Assembly (NCBI GenBank): GCA_037447655.1
Contig: JBBHKE010001453.1
Span: 37,552-101,551, forward strand
Source: Zygnema cylindricum
Taxonomy: Eukaryota; Streptophyta; Zygnematophyceae; Zygnematales; Zygnemataceae
Length of the DNA stretch: 64,000 nt
Direction of reading: 5' to 3'
The first letter of the stretch is position 1. Each line of letters opens with the position of its first letter. The notes under the pieces are model-generated. The model had not been told where the DNA came from and searched no databases. It worked only from the letters and a program-made list of their open reading frames with translations. The translations under genes and the position numbers were made by a program. This document shows positions 54,083 through 64,000 of this stretch, piece by piece.

Positions 54083-56084
54083 AGACAAACACAGACCTAA
54101 AAAGTATACACATTTTAACAGTTACCCTAGAAGCTTGGTGTAAGTTGTTCTCTCTGAGGACTCATGGAGGTCTCAGAGTTTCAAGTTATGTGCCCACTCT
54201 TTAGGATGCCCATCTTTAATGGAACTGACAGCAGGTTTGGAGGAAACAGGTTTGGCAAGGGTACAGATCCAGCTCCATCGGAGGAGACATCCAAAGAGGA
54301 GGTGGTGGAAAAAGGAAAGGAGAAGGAGATAGCAACACCTATAGCCATCAGTTTAGTATTCAAGTCACATGTTCCGAGAAACGAAGAAAATGACATTGAT
54401 ACCTGGGATTACAACAACATGACAACAAAACACTTTATACTTCGCCATCTCACCCAAGGACTTGCATCACCTCATTTGCAAGAAGAAAGGGCAACCTAAC
54501 TGTGGGTGGCTCTTACAGAGATGTACCAAAGCGGTACAATTCAGCAACAACAGCTGGCAGATCAGAAAATAGATGCATATGAATACAAAAGAGGAAAGTT
54601 GCTAGATTTCTTTAATGAGCTGCAACACTATTCATGGAATAATAGAGTATTGGAAAGGTGGATAGTGAAAAGATGAAATTGAAATATTTACTCAAAAAGC
54701 TTCCTTGTGAGTAAGAGAATATAATTAACGGGGTACTTGATCTACCGGATTCCAGGTGGATCTCGAACTCAATGGTAGGGATGATTCTCGTATTTAAGAT
54801 CTGAAGGGGAGGAAAGAGGGGCCAAGCCTTGGCAGCCAAGACCGATTAGAGGAAATAGTATCCAAAGAAACCAATTGGAAGTTATGGAGGAGGAGGGGAG
54901 AAAAATCAAACGGATGAGTCCGGATCAAGGGCCTCAAACGGGTTGTGCCACTTTTGCAATAAACCAGGGCACTATATGGCAGAGTGCTCTAAACTGACGG
55001 AACTCTAGTTGAAAAACGGGCAGACACATCCCTCAAGAGGAAAAAAAAAGGCCTTTGTGACACAGGTACATGCGGAGGAATTCGAGGACGAAGAACTCTT
55101 ATAGGACGAGGAGATGGAGGCGAAGATCGAGGAGGAAATTCCACGAAAACAGAAATGTGCCTATAGAGGATTGGCAGGTGAAGCTTGTTGGATCGTGGAT
55201 TCATGTGTTTCAATGCACATATGTAAGGACAAACAATTTTTTACACAGATGAGAAAGATTCCCACTGTAGAGATAGAGTATCGGGATGGGAGGATAGTTA
55301 CCACTACTACGGTAGGATTGGTGGATCTAAAATTTTTAGTGGAGGGAAAGACATCCATAGTAACATTCTCCATTCTATTATTTATCCTTGAGTTAAACAA
55401 AAACCTCATCTCAACATCTGTGTAAGATGATAAGGGGTTTGAAACTAGCACTAAGAAACGCATCTTTGTTGCTAGTTTTGAGGATGAAGACTATTTCACT
55501 GCAAAAAACGGTAGCCAAGGGATGTTCAGGCTGGAGTTAAGCAATGAAAAGAAGAAACTTTATTATGTTGGTGTTGATGATATCATGTTATGGCATAAGA
55601 GGCTTAGACGTGTGCATCTAGATAAATTGAAAGAAATGAAAAAGATGGGAGTAGTGTAAGGGATTCAGTTTGGAGAGAATGAAAATCTGAGTGATTGTAG
55701 TGGATGTGCACAAGGTAAGGCACACAAGCTGCCATTTCCAAAGGCAGCCACCTATAAAGAGGAAAAGGTTTTGGACTTCGTACATAGTGATATATGGGGA
55801 CAGGCCATAATTCCCTGACCTGCAGGTAGCATATTCATGATGACGATCATTGACGATTGGTCTCGGTACTCTACGGAATATTTTCTGAAAAACAAATCAG
55901 AGGGCACACAAATTTTCAAAGAATATAAAGCATGGAGTAAGAAACTTCATGAAACCCTTATTAAGAGAGTGAGGAGTGATAATGGGGGAGAGTATACCTC
56001 CACTCAGTTGGAGGATTTTTTTAGAGAAGATGGAGTACAACACCAAAAGAGAGTTCTTGAGAATCTTGAGCAGAATGGAACCCC
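54083..56084 (+). pseudogene. Copia K (LTR end, gag to integrase)
   Basis: 54083-54183 is the end of a 5' LTR. ATG at 54164 starts a MEVSEFQ leader inside it; primer-site relic AGTTATGTGCCCACT (54184-54198) matches 12 of 15. Gag is broken by stops. Zinc knuckle CHFCNKPGHYMAEC lies at 54950-54991. Protease WIVDSCVSMHIC has Cys in place of Gly after D-S. Integrase zinc site lies at 55590-55710, then SDIWGQ, RSDNGGEYTS and QNG, cut just before the catalytic Glu at about 56084. Confidence 0.85.
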
Positions 56085-56396
56085 AAAACCGCCTCTTTCA
56101 ATAACCCTAAAAGTAATGAAATAAACAGTATATAAATGTGCGAGAACGTACGGGTACATAATTGTGTACGCATCTTATCAATTTTTTGAAAATCGTTAGA
56201 TGTGAATGGTACATAGTATTCGAGCGTTCGTTTCGTGCGTAATATGCGATTTTAACAACAATGGGTACAATACGCGTTGTAAAACGAAATGATGATACAG
56301 GGGCGACGTGGATCTCTCACAATGCGCAGGTTCACAAAGCCCGAAAAACGCCAAATTTAGTATTGTACTGTACAGTACGTTAGAGTATAGTACAGT
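56085..56396. other. Intergenic, rich in GTAC palindromes
   Basis: No gene. GTACTGTACAGTAC (56364-56377) is a perfect 14-bp palindrome, next to the edge of MITE M1. Confidence 0.5.
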
Positions 56397-57012
56397 ACAC
56401 CGCAAATCGTTATTAGAGTAAATAACGCTAATTCGATCGCCCTAAATTTCGACTCTATCACCTTAAATAGAGTAAATAATTATGTTTTTTTCATTATTTT
56501 ATTTAAAGTAAGGCTTAATTAGCGTAAAAATATATAATATAGGTTCGTTTTAAATAATGTGGAGTACGGACGACCTCCGACCGTGCAAAATTGTACTTTT
56601 ATAAGCAAAAAGGTACAATTAATGATTTAATAGAATCACGCTCGCACGTGAAATCACATTAACAAAAAATCAATCACATTGAAAAAAAGTCATTCACATA
56701 ACTTTCGTCCGTCGACATCATCGTCGTCAGTGTGAACATTAACTGACATTCAGCGCGACAAATAGTTCTAACGTCAAAATGACGTCAAAACTATACAGAC
56801 TGACATATTTTGTTTATCTACGTAATTTAGTGTTCATAATTTCAAAGCGGATAATTATTGCCGATATAATCCAATATAGAGTACTTAAATAAATTAGAGT
56901 AAACTTCCTCTGTGAAAAAGTTCTATCACATAAATTAGAGTTCATTATTTTGATTGTTTTTTTTGTTTTTTTACTCTATTTTTTTCATTATTCTAATAAC
57001 GATTCGCGATGT
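56397..57012 (+). mobile_element. MITE-like element M1
   Basis: 616 bp with terminal inverted repeats ACACCGCAAATCGTTATTAGA and ACATCGCGAATCGTTATTAGA. No coding capacity. The outer GTACAGT/ACTGTAC bases extend the symmetry. Matches M2 in reverse along its length. Confidence 0.75.
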
Positions 57013-57048
57013 ACTGTACGGTACAGTAGTGTAGTGTTTTTATTAATG

Positions 57049-57419
57049 TTGGGTAACGGGTAGTTTCATATTGCAATAATCTCGATATTCGATATATCGA
57101 ATATCGATTGAGCAAAGTCTTCGATATATCGCACCGCGACCAGCATAAATTATCGCGATATATATCGCAAAAAAAAGGTGTCCGTACAGATAACGTACAG
57201 GGAAAGTACGGTAAACCGTACGCAAAATCGTACGGACACCCCCCCCCCACTGAGCGCCCGCCACCAAGAAGGGGGGGGGGGCTTTTTGAAAAAAAAAATC
57301 AGGGAAAAAAAAATCTGGATATTTAGCATTTCTGTACATGGTCTCGATATATATCGATTATCGGGTACCTGAAATTCTATATATATCAAATATCGGCAAT
57401 AGGTCCTCGATACCCAACC
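57049..57419. mobile_element. MITE-like element with inner hairpins
   Basis: 371 bp bounded by TTGGGTA and TACCCAACC, flanked by TTAATG on both sides (57043-57048 and 57420-57425), a likely 6-bp target duplication. Inside are ATCGATAT-rich palindromes, an inverted repeat GGTGTCCGTAC/GTACGGACACC (57177-57243), and C9-10 and G10-11 runs that pair. Confidence 0.6.
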
Positions 57420-57983
57420 TTAATGTTTAGGGTTTTCCATTTTTTCTTTGTTTTCTATAAACCTTTGTTCCAATCAATCAAAGACAGCTCGAACAGATCC
57501 GTTATTTCCGCAGAAAATAGCTACGTCCACGTACGGACAACATCCAACGAAGTTTTCAACGCTAAAACGTCTATACTTTAAAGTAAAAAGACGAAACCAT
57601 TAACTACCAGTTTGTGGCCGTTTACGACCTTTTTTTGAGGAGAATACGGGAGGTCAAGGCGACATGGTCCCCTTTAGCGTGGGCGGGTTTTTCGTGGCAT
57701 AACAAATTCGCAAGATTCAATACATGGGTATCGAACAAACCCCTATACAAGTGTGGGACCTTCGGCACCTCGCGGCACCTCGCGCCGACATTTTGGCACC
57801 TCGGGCCAACATTTGGCGTCTCTTGGGATAGGGTACGAGAATTTGGGTTTTGAGTTTAGGGTTGCTTTTTAAATAAAAAAAAAAACTGAAAAAAAACCCT
57901 AAACGAGCGGTCGCGTGGATAATACGGGCGACATGGACGCATTCGGCACCCCGCGCCGACAAAAAGTTGCAAGATTCAGTACT
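57420..57983. other. Spacer between M1 and M2
   Basis: No gene recognised. CGGCACCTCG-type short repeats at 57769-57810 and an inverted TTTAGGGTT/AACCCTAAA pair around 57859-57905. Confidence 0.4.
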
Positions 57984-58636
57984 GCACCACGAATCGTAAT
58001 AAGAGTAAAATAAAAAAAATAGAGTTATGAACGCTAATTTATGTGATAGAACCTTTTCACATAGGAAGTTTACTCTAATTTATTTAAGTACTCTATATTG
58101 GGTTATGTCGGCATTAATTTTCCGCGATGTAATTGTAAACACTAAATTATGTAGACGTACAAAAACTGTCAGTCCATATATTTTGACGTCATTATGACGT
58201 TAGTACTATTTGTCTCATATATATATACTATTTGTCTAAACTCATATTGTTGCCGTTGAGCTATCAAATTTTCACATGTATATTCATATAAATGTTCACA
58301 CGGACGACAATGTTGTCGACGGACAGAGGTATGCGAACGGGTTTTTTTCGATGGGATTTAATTTTTTTGTTTAGTGCAATTTCACATGCGAGCGCGATTC
58401 TATTAAATTAATATTTGTACCTTTTTACTTATAAAAGTACACTTTTGCACAGTTAGACGTCGTCCGTACTCCACACTATTTAAAAAGAACCTATATTATA
58501 TTTTTTTACGCTAATAAAACCTTACCTTAAATAGTATAATGAAAAAATTAAAATCATTTACTCTATTTAACGTGATAGAATCAAAATTTAGGGCGACAGA
58601 ATTAGCGTTATTTACTCTAATTACGATTCACGGTGT
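57984..58636 (-). mobile_element. MITE-like element M2, inverted relative to M1
   Basis: 653 bp. Ends ACCACGAATCGTAATAAG and ACACCGTGAATCGTAATTAG. Its reverse complement follows M1 through shared blocks such as GAGTAAATAACGCTAATTC, GTACTTTTATAAG and ATGACGTCAAAA. Confidence 0.75.
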
Positions 58637-58941
58637 ACTGTACTGTAGTCGATTGTACACCTAAGTTGGATTGGTGTTTCGAAGCAAAAAGACTTTTGTG
58701 CCGAACCATTCTATTTATTGAACGAACTTTACGAAACCATACAATTTTGTCTATTTTAGGGTAGACTTCCATTAGGCGTTTCAATAATTATACGGATACG
58801 TTTACTAAAGGCGCGTCACTTCCATTAGGTCGCGTCAATAAACCAATTTTTTTTTGCATGGCTCATTCTGGTTGGTAACACGTAAGTTAATATTCGATGC
58901 TTAAAATCTTGAAAGAATCTTCGACTGCAAAGCTTGAACGC
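58637..58941. other. No gene recognised
   Basis: AT-rich. A short direct repeat, CACTTCCATTAGG or ACTTCCATTAGG, at about 58766 and 58817. Confidence 0.35.
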
Positions 58942-59080
58942 AATATCTGTACAAGTGGAGGTAATATCTGTCCCAGCGGAGGTAATGTCTGTACCAGCGG
59001 AGGTAATATCTGTACCAAAGGAGGAAGTATCTGTACCAACGAAGGTAATATCGGTATCATCTATACCAGCGGAGGAAATT
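58942..59080 (+). repeat. 21-bp minisatellite coding a heptad
   Basis: Five units of AATATCTGTACCAGCGGAGGT with few changes, then partial units. The plus-strand frame reads N-I-C-T-S-G-G repeated, part of a 62-codon ORF from 58897. The unit is a multiple of three, so the frame stays open; that alone does not prove translation. Confidence 0.65.
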
Positions 59081-61349
59081 ATTAACTCGTGAAGAGGGCA
59101 TTATAATGCACTATCCAAAATTTCAAAACGGAACGTAAAAAAGGCGGCGACAAACTTTGATGGTGGGAGCGTGACGCGATAATTTCGGCGGATTTGTATC
59201 CACCCTGGCGGAAGGCACATGGTCTATCCAACGTGTGCGCACATAAGCGCACACTCATTGTGGATTTTTTTTCCTTTTCCACGCGGCCCATTTTTACACG
59301 TTCAGTCTGTGCAAAGTGTCCTCACTGCGCACGTTCCCCACAGACTGTAGGGTTGGCGACGTGACGTCTCAGATAAAAAGTATAATAAATATGACGGTCA
59401 ACTTTTACGCGTACAACCTTTGAGATTCTTTAGTAAAGACGTTTTCCTTGGAAAACAAAAAAAATGGTACGAACTTGTACGGCCCTCAGTAAACAACCCC
59501 ACTTTTTCGCTAATGGAAGTCCACCCTAAGTTGAAGTTTCATCAGGAGATTTCTAGTAGTTGTACGGCAAACATTACCGGATGTAACATTTTGATGGTCC
59601 ATCGTGTAGAGCCGGTAAACCACGTGTTCTAATTGGGTGGTACCATGTATGTTAATATGGGATATTAAAAAGCGTTGAAGATTTTTCACACTGACAAATT
59701 TTAAACTTAAAATCTTCGTTTGCGTGCCATGTGCTTGCGTACCAAGTCATCCCACGAGAGAACTCCTATACTTTTTGCAATCGTCTTGTCTTTTGCACCA
59801 CCTTATTTTTTAGGGTTCATACTTTCGAAAGGAAAAGTAGGTTTTCACAAGCAATATCTTTTATTAAGTTTGTTTTATTAAGGTTTCTTTCACGAAACAG
59901 AATCACACATTCTTTTGTAGCATCGTTCTTTCAGCCTTCTTTTTCCAAGAAGTGTTCTAAAATCCTACCTTCAAGTAGAAGGATTTAAAAAAAAAACATT
60001 TTCAAAAAAAAATAGAGTTCGACATAGTGTAACTCGAGGAGGATTCTGAAAACCAGCCCATCATGGAATTGATTTTCATCCTAGTCATCTTGTTCGAGTT
60101 AAGTGATAGCGCCCAAAATGAGAGTTGATTATTGTAATATTCATGATGTGTCCACGAAGCTGAAAGGATGTACGGAAAGGCTAGAAACGGTGAGAAACAA
60201 CGGAGTTGAAAAGATGGCAAGATTATCATGACAAAAGAGCGTTGCCAAAAATCGAAAGACGAAATAGCGTTGCTAGAAGTAGCATAACAAAAGAACAATA
60301 CGGAATCACTTTTTAGATTTTTGGTTGGATTTTGTTGGACCCGCGTCTAGTTTGTTTGAAGTTACATATCATGTGCATTTTTTGACAAATTCGGTGGTTG
60401 AAGGTCCGAATTTTGAAACAAGCTCCCTTTTAGTCGGATTGAACTTCCCCCTAATACTTAGAAGAACAGACACTCCAAAATATTGACATCAAACGTACGT
60501 TTTGATCATCAATAATTAAGTCGCAACTTTGATTCATCGTCCTGACATTAATAAGAAAAGTTTTTTTTATAGATTAAACCTATGATTAAAATAAATCTTA
60601 TGCCATTAGCCTTTTCTTAAAACCACATTTCTCCCTAAAATGTAAACATAAAAAATAACATATATCAGCCTCTAGATTGGATTTTCTATTCTAAACTTGT
60701 TAACAAACAGTTAAACAGCTAAACTAAATTTGACAAACAAAATGACGTTTTTTGTTTTAAAAAATGTAATTAGCCAACCATGCTAGTTAAATGCTCAAAA
60801 TACTTTCGACTTTATAGCAAGTAGAATTATGGCTCAAACAAAAAGGACGTGAGACCAACGAAATCAAACCACCTTTTGCAATTACAAACAACTCTCACGT
60901 TTATAGTGACGTTATAAAAAAAAAACACTTACTTCTTTGTACGTTGCGCACATGTGTTAAGAAAATGTGCAAGGGTCTTGGACCACTAATTTCACTATTA
61001 CTCGAACTGCTTTGTGGAAACCCAATTTGTTTCGGCATCTACGCAAACAAGCCTAACATGTATTTGTTGCGACCCCAATCTCTATACGCCTCCACTAGTA
61101 TCGAAGGCGTAGGCTCACTTGTCCAATCTTCAGGCGACTAAAGGCCTAGCCTGGCAAAGCTCTCCGAGGTGCCCCGATGGATACAACGATTTTTTTCTTT
61201 CCCCTCCACATAAGTGTTGTTGAAATTCCTTGGGGAACGAGCGCCCTTGTTCTCGTGAAAGACCTCCTAAGCTCACATCTATTTAGAAGAGCAATCCAGA
61301 CGCCTCTAAAGTCAATTGGTTAGGTAAGAGGCCACTCGTTGGTCCATTC
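59081..61349. other. AT-rich DNA without a supported gene
   Basis: Only short frames. GTGTGCGCAC..AAGCGCACAC hairpin at about 59238-59260. No transposon edge recognised. Confidence 0.35.
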
Positions 61350-61730
61350 CTATGGACCATCAAAAACCCCCATACTAGGCTCCCCATGGGCATGATAAGA
61401 AAACTTGTCATAACCTTTCTTGCCAACATATGCGAACTTTGCAAAGCACACCTCCGTAACCTTGCGAAATTCAAGGGGCATTAAAAGGTAGCAAGCAATC
61501 AATTTCATTTCTTCCTCTCGGTCACTCCAATCCATTCGCGGTTCATCTAGCAACACTGAGGTGACACCTCGGATGTCTATGGTCGTTGATGATAGTGACT
61601 GTGCTGTAGGAGGGCATGTAAGTCTTGGCCAAGAAGAAATTGGGTTGCCGAAAAAATAAAAGTGGTTGCGGGTTTTGACATAGCAAACAAAACGAAGATG
61701 GCCCAAGTCAATGGACGCAAACTCGTGCAT
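61350..61730 (-). CDS. Uncharacterised ORF, 126 codons
   Basis: The only longer frame in this AT-rich part that looks protein-like, with mixed hydrophobic and charged residues (for example EEEMKLIACYLLMPLEFRK). I do not recognise it. Open sequence without a clear relative on the minus strand around 61050-61140 (EDWTSEPTPSILVEAYRDWG) may be a further exon. Could be a gene remnant or chance. Confidence 0.25.
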   Translation of the reverse strand: MHEFASIDLGHLRFVCYVKTRNHFYFFGNPISSWPRLTCPPTAQSLSSTTIDIRGVTSVLLDEPRMDWSDREEEMKLIACYLLMPLEFRKVTEVCFAKFAYVGKKGYDKFSYHAHGEPSMGVFDGP

Positions 61731-62254
61731 TTGTCAATATACTGCCATTTTTGCCGTAAATTGGGTTAGAAAATGATCATTTTCTTAGAGCGTCGTTGAA
61801 ATCCGCTAGAGATATGCATTTCTTCACATAAAATGGTATAAAGGATGCAGTCTAGATATCCATTTTTTTAGAGGTTTAGCGCATACCATTACATGATATC
61901 GCCTGGCGACACCCTAAAAACCGAAATAAATGGTCTTCCGTGTATCGCATGTTGAGGCATCGCTAGGCGATACGTAGCGATACAGGTTTCTAATGTAATA
62001 GAGATGGGCGGTATTTAGATGCAAGTGGCAAAAAATACAAACCACGTCATCCGTATGGTTTGATTAGCATAATGTAGTGCTATCTGCATGGTGAAACATA
62101 ACCAGTTCACGGTGTATCGCTATTTGTGTTTTTAGTTTTTTCGCCACTTAGGAGGTGTCCCCATGTATTAAAGTATCGACTTTTCTCTATCGTTTTGCCC
62201 CAAAAGTCAAATAACTTTAATAAAAACTTTAGCCGTACAAGAAAATCATTTATA
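61731..62254. other. No gene recognised
   Basis: Contains an inverted-repeat-like ATCGCCTGGCGA..ATCGCTAGGCGAT stretch at 61899-61972. Confidence 0.35.
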
Positions 62255-62681
62255 CCAAAGTACAGTGAACGTCAATTTGATACTTCGAATGTATTGAATG
62301 TTTGTCGTCATGTGAACGCACTTTGGCGTTTTTCTGCTTTTCGACCTCCGAGCAAGAGAATCCAGCCCATAAGAAAAATTCATCTAAAATCACCTCGAGG
62401 GGGTGTTTCTAGTTTAAGTATCTCCCAAACAGCGAATAAAAAACGACCCACACACACGCCACACGAGTGGAAAATTTTAGGGCGAGGGATAGTACTCGCT
62501 ATTTTTCTCCTTGCCCGTCACGCGCAAGTACGGAAAAGACGAGCATGTACGGAAAAATTTTGGAGGGGTCTCGGACCTCCACTTTCATTCATGGGTCCTT
62601 TGCAAAATTTTGCGTCGTCGTCGCCTCTCCTCTCTCCTTTCACACTGCCACTTTTATCTCACACTTATTAGAATGATGCAC
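62255..62681 (+). repeat. Dispersed repeat R, copy 2 (inverted)
   Basis: Reverse complement of 5859-6276 along its whole length. In this orientation the shared frame is on the plus strand (62467-62676). A longer frame, 62126-62671, overlaps it but is not the conserved one. Confidence 0.7.
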
Positions 62682-63065
62682 AACAATACTGGTATGAAAT
62701 GAAAGATATTTGAAAAAAAAATCTTTTGACTATCTTTATGTATATTTTTATGGCAAGTCGAGTGAAAAAAGTCGAAAAAACGAAATCGGGTATCCATGGC
62801 GTAAAGTTCTTGAATATGTCATGTCCACCTTGTCACAAGTGAGCACGGCGTCACAATGTCACAAAACCCTAAACATCTGCCATGTCACAAAATCACAAAA
62901 ATCTAGACGTCTACAACCGTCGCTTTTTTTGTTGGCGTCACCAAATTCGTAGTCCTCTTCAACCGTCACAAGTTGTACCCACTTCTACAACTATCACATG
63001 TCAAAGTTACGATTTCAATTTCGCACATGTGGACGCTCTTCAAAGCTGTACAAAGAATCTTCACT
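62682..63065. other. No gene recognised
   Basis: Short frames only. Confidence 0.35.
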
Positions 63066-63267
63066 ACACCGTGAATCGTTATTAGCCTTATGTACGCTAT
63101 ATCGGCATCCCAAAATTTTGACATTGATACCTTAAAATATAATAAATTACACTATTTAAGGACGTGGACCATAATCTGCCACGTCTCCCAGCACTGAATT
63201 AGAATGAATGACGCTAATTTTTTCTTTACACTAATAATTTCTATACGCTAATAACGATTCAAGGTGT
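63066..63267 (+). mobile_element. Short MITE M3 of the M1/M2 type
   Basis: 202 bp with ends ACACCGTGAATCGTTATTAG and ACACCTTGAATCGTTATTAG. The interior is different from M1. A further matching end, CTAATAACGATTCACGGT, lies at 63606-63623, so a second or nested copy may be present. Confidence 0.65.
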
Positions 63268-64000
63268 ACAGTCCAAAATACTTTATCAAAGTATCCATTA
63301 TATGTTTTGTTTTGTTTTGTTTTGTTTTGTTTTCGTAGCTGCTGGCTCTTGTAGTCTTTAAATGTTATATTTCTTTTTTTTACCCCCTTTGTACATTGAT
63401 GGTTTTTCCATCGCACATTATGGAAAACATCCACTTAAAAGTTAAAACATCTTTTCTCGTACACACTTGTCCAATTTTCAACTTGAGACTGCCAATCGGA
63501 AGCTGAGAATCTTACCTTTCAATCGCAACCGTCAGATCAAAATACCGACATGCGTGTACGGAGAAAAGATGTTAACACTTTAAAGAGACGAAAAAAACAT
63601 TAACACTAATAACGATTCACGGTTGTACAGTACGGATACCGTAAACGAATCTTCGACTGTGGTCGGTCCAAAAGTCACGTCCGTACGAGCCAAATATGTA
63701 CGGTAAACTCTATCCGCACGTGCGAAGACTGGAACCTTCGCCCGTCAAAAGACCTTAGTATGGAATTTCCAAAACCTAAAAATCTTTAAATTACCCTAAA
63801 ATTAAGAAAATAACAAGGTTTTTTGGGCCTATTTTGCTCGAAAAACTTTGTCGTTTTCTTCAAAAATTTGTCGCATCCTCGATCATTTGACGTAATCGTA
63901 ATTTTTTTTTTTTTTTTTGTCGTATTCGATATGTTTAAGTCCCATCTACCCCATTTCGTGACGGGTCCGTTCGTACCGCAAAACGTGTTTTTGGCGGACG
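63268..64000. other. Microsatellites, no gene
   Basis: (TTTTG)n at about 63304-63333, a T run near 63902-63918, and a lone MITE end at 63606-63623. Nothing else supported. Confidence 0.4.

Noticed and set aside
53759-54088. ORFs with long Leu-Ser or Arg-Glu runs
   Set aside because: They translate the (CT)35 microsatellite.
57859-57905. TTTAGGGTT / AACCCTAAA motifs that look telomeric
   Set aside because: Only single units are present and no array; better explained as a small hairpin.
59238-59260. Rho-independent terminator-like hairpin
   Set aside because: Eukaryotic context and no T run or gene upstream.
62126-62671. 181-codon ORF as a host gene
   Set aside because: Its second half is repeat R, and the frame shared between the two repeat copies is a different one.

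Overview
The window is eukaryotic and dominated by retrotransposons. Roughly 1-56,085 is copia (Ty1) and gypsy (Ty3) elements and their relics, nested in one another. 56,085-64,000 is AT-rich DNA with MITE-like inverted-repeat elements, a minisatellite and no gene I can name. I see no certain host gene, no rRNA gene and no CRISPR array. A green-lineage (streptophyte) host is suggested by two primer-binding sites: TGGTATCGGAGCC at 826 fits the 3' end of plant initiator tRNA-Met, and GGTTATGGGCCCACC at 24,556 fits the anticodon arm of the same tRNA, including plant-type stem bases. A charophyte alga is plausible, because I recall gypsy elements with DNA methyltransferase domains from that group; the species cannot be fixed from sequence alone.

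Layout. 1-4,638: minus-strand copia E1, interrupted by a TRIM-like miniature LTR element whose LTR holds a complete tRNA-like Pol III gene. 4,639-8,345: an RNase H tail, an unidentified ORF, a dispersed repeat (second copy, inverted, at 62.3 kb) and old relics. 8,346-18,137: old copia O, split by Y (9,120-15,450), an intact young copia with 1,100-bp LTRs, a 5-bp duplication and a 1,388-codon ORF. 18,138-33,640: tandem and nested copia fragments C, D, E, B, F, G and H, plus a minus-strand gypsy fragment. 33,713-51,922: a long gypsy element split by solo LTR I in its 5' LTR and by full-length copia N in its leader. 52,113-56,084: LTRs J and L and copia K.

Three themes stand out. (1) The gypsy element is ordered Gag - protease - C5 cytosine-DNA methyltransferase (DNMT3-like motif order) - RT - RNase H - integrase - PHD finger. 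A second fragment at 22.2-23.7 kb has the same methyltransferase-to-RT junction, so the fusion belongs to the family. (2) The copia families appear to prime reverse transcription with a 5' half of initiator tRNA-Met. Their gag start codon lies inside the 5' LTR, so the primer site is itself coding and contains an in-frame ATG. (3) Several copia LTR families carry an antisense tRNA-like segment with a B box and an oligo-T stop in U3; the TRIM carries a perfect one in sense.

Only Y looks able to make all its proteins now. N keeps one frame with two nonsense codons. The gypsy copy has lost active-site residues in protease, RT, RNase H and integrase.
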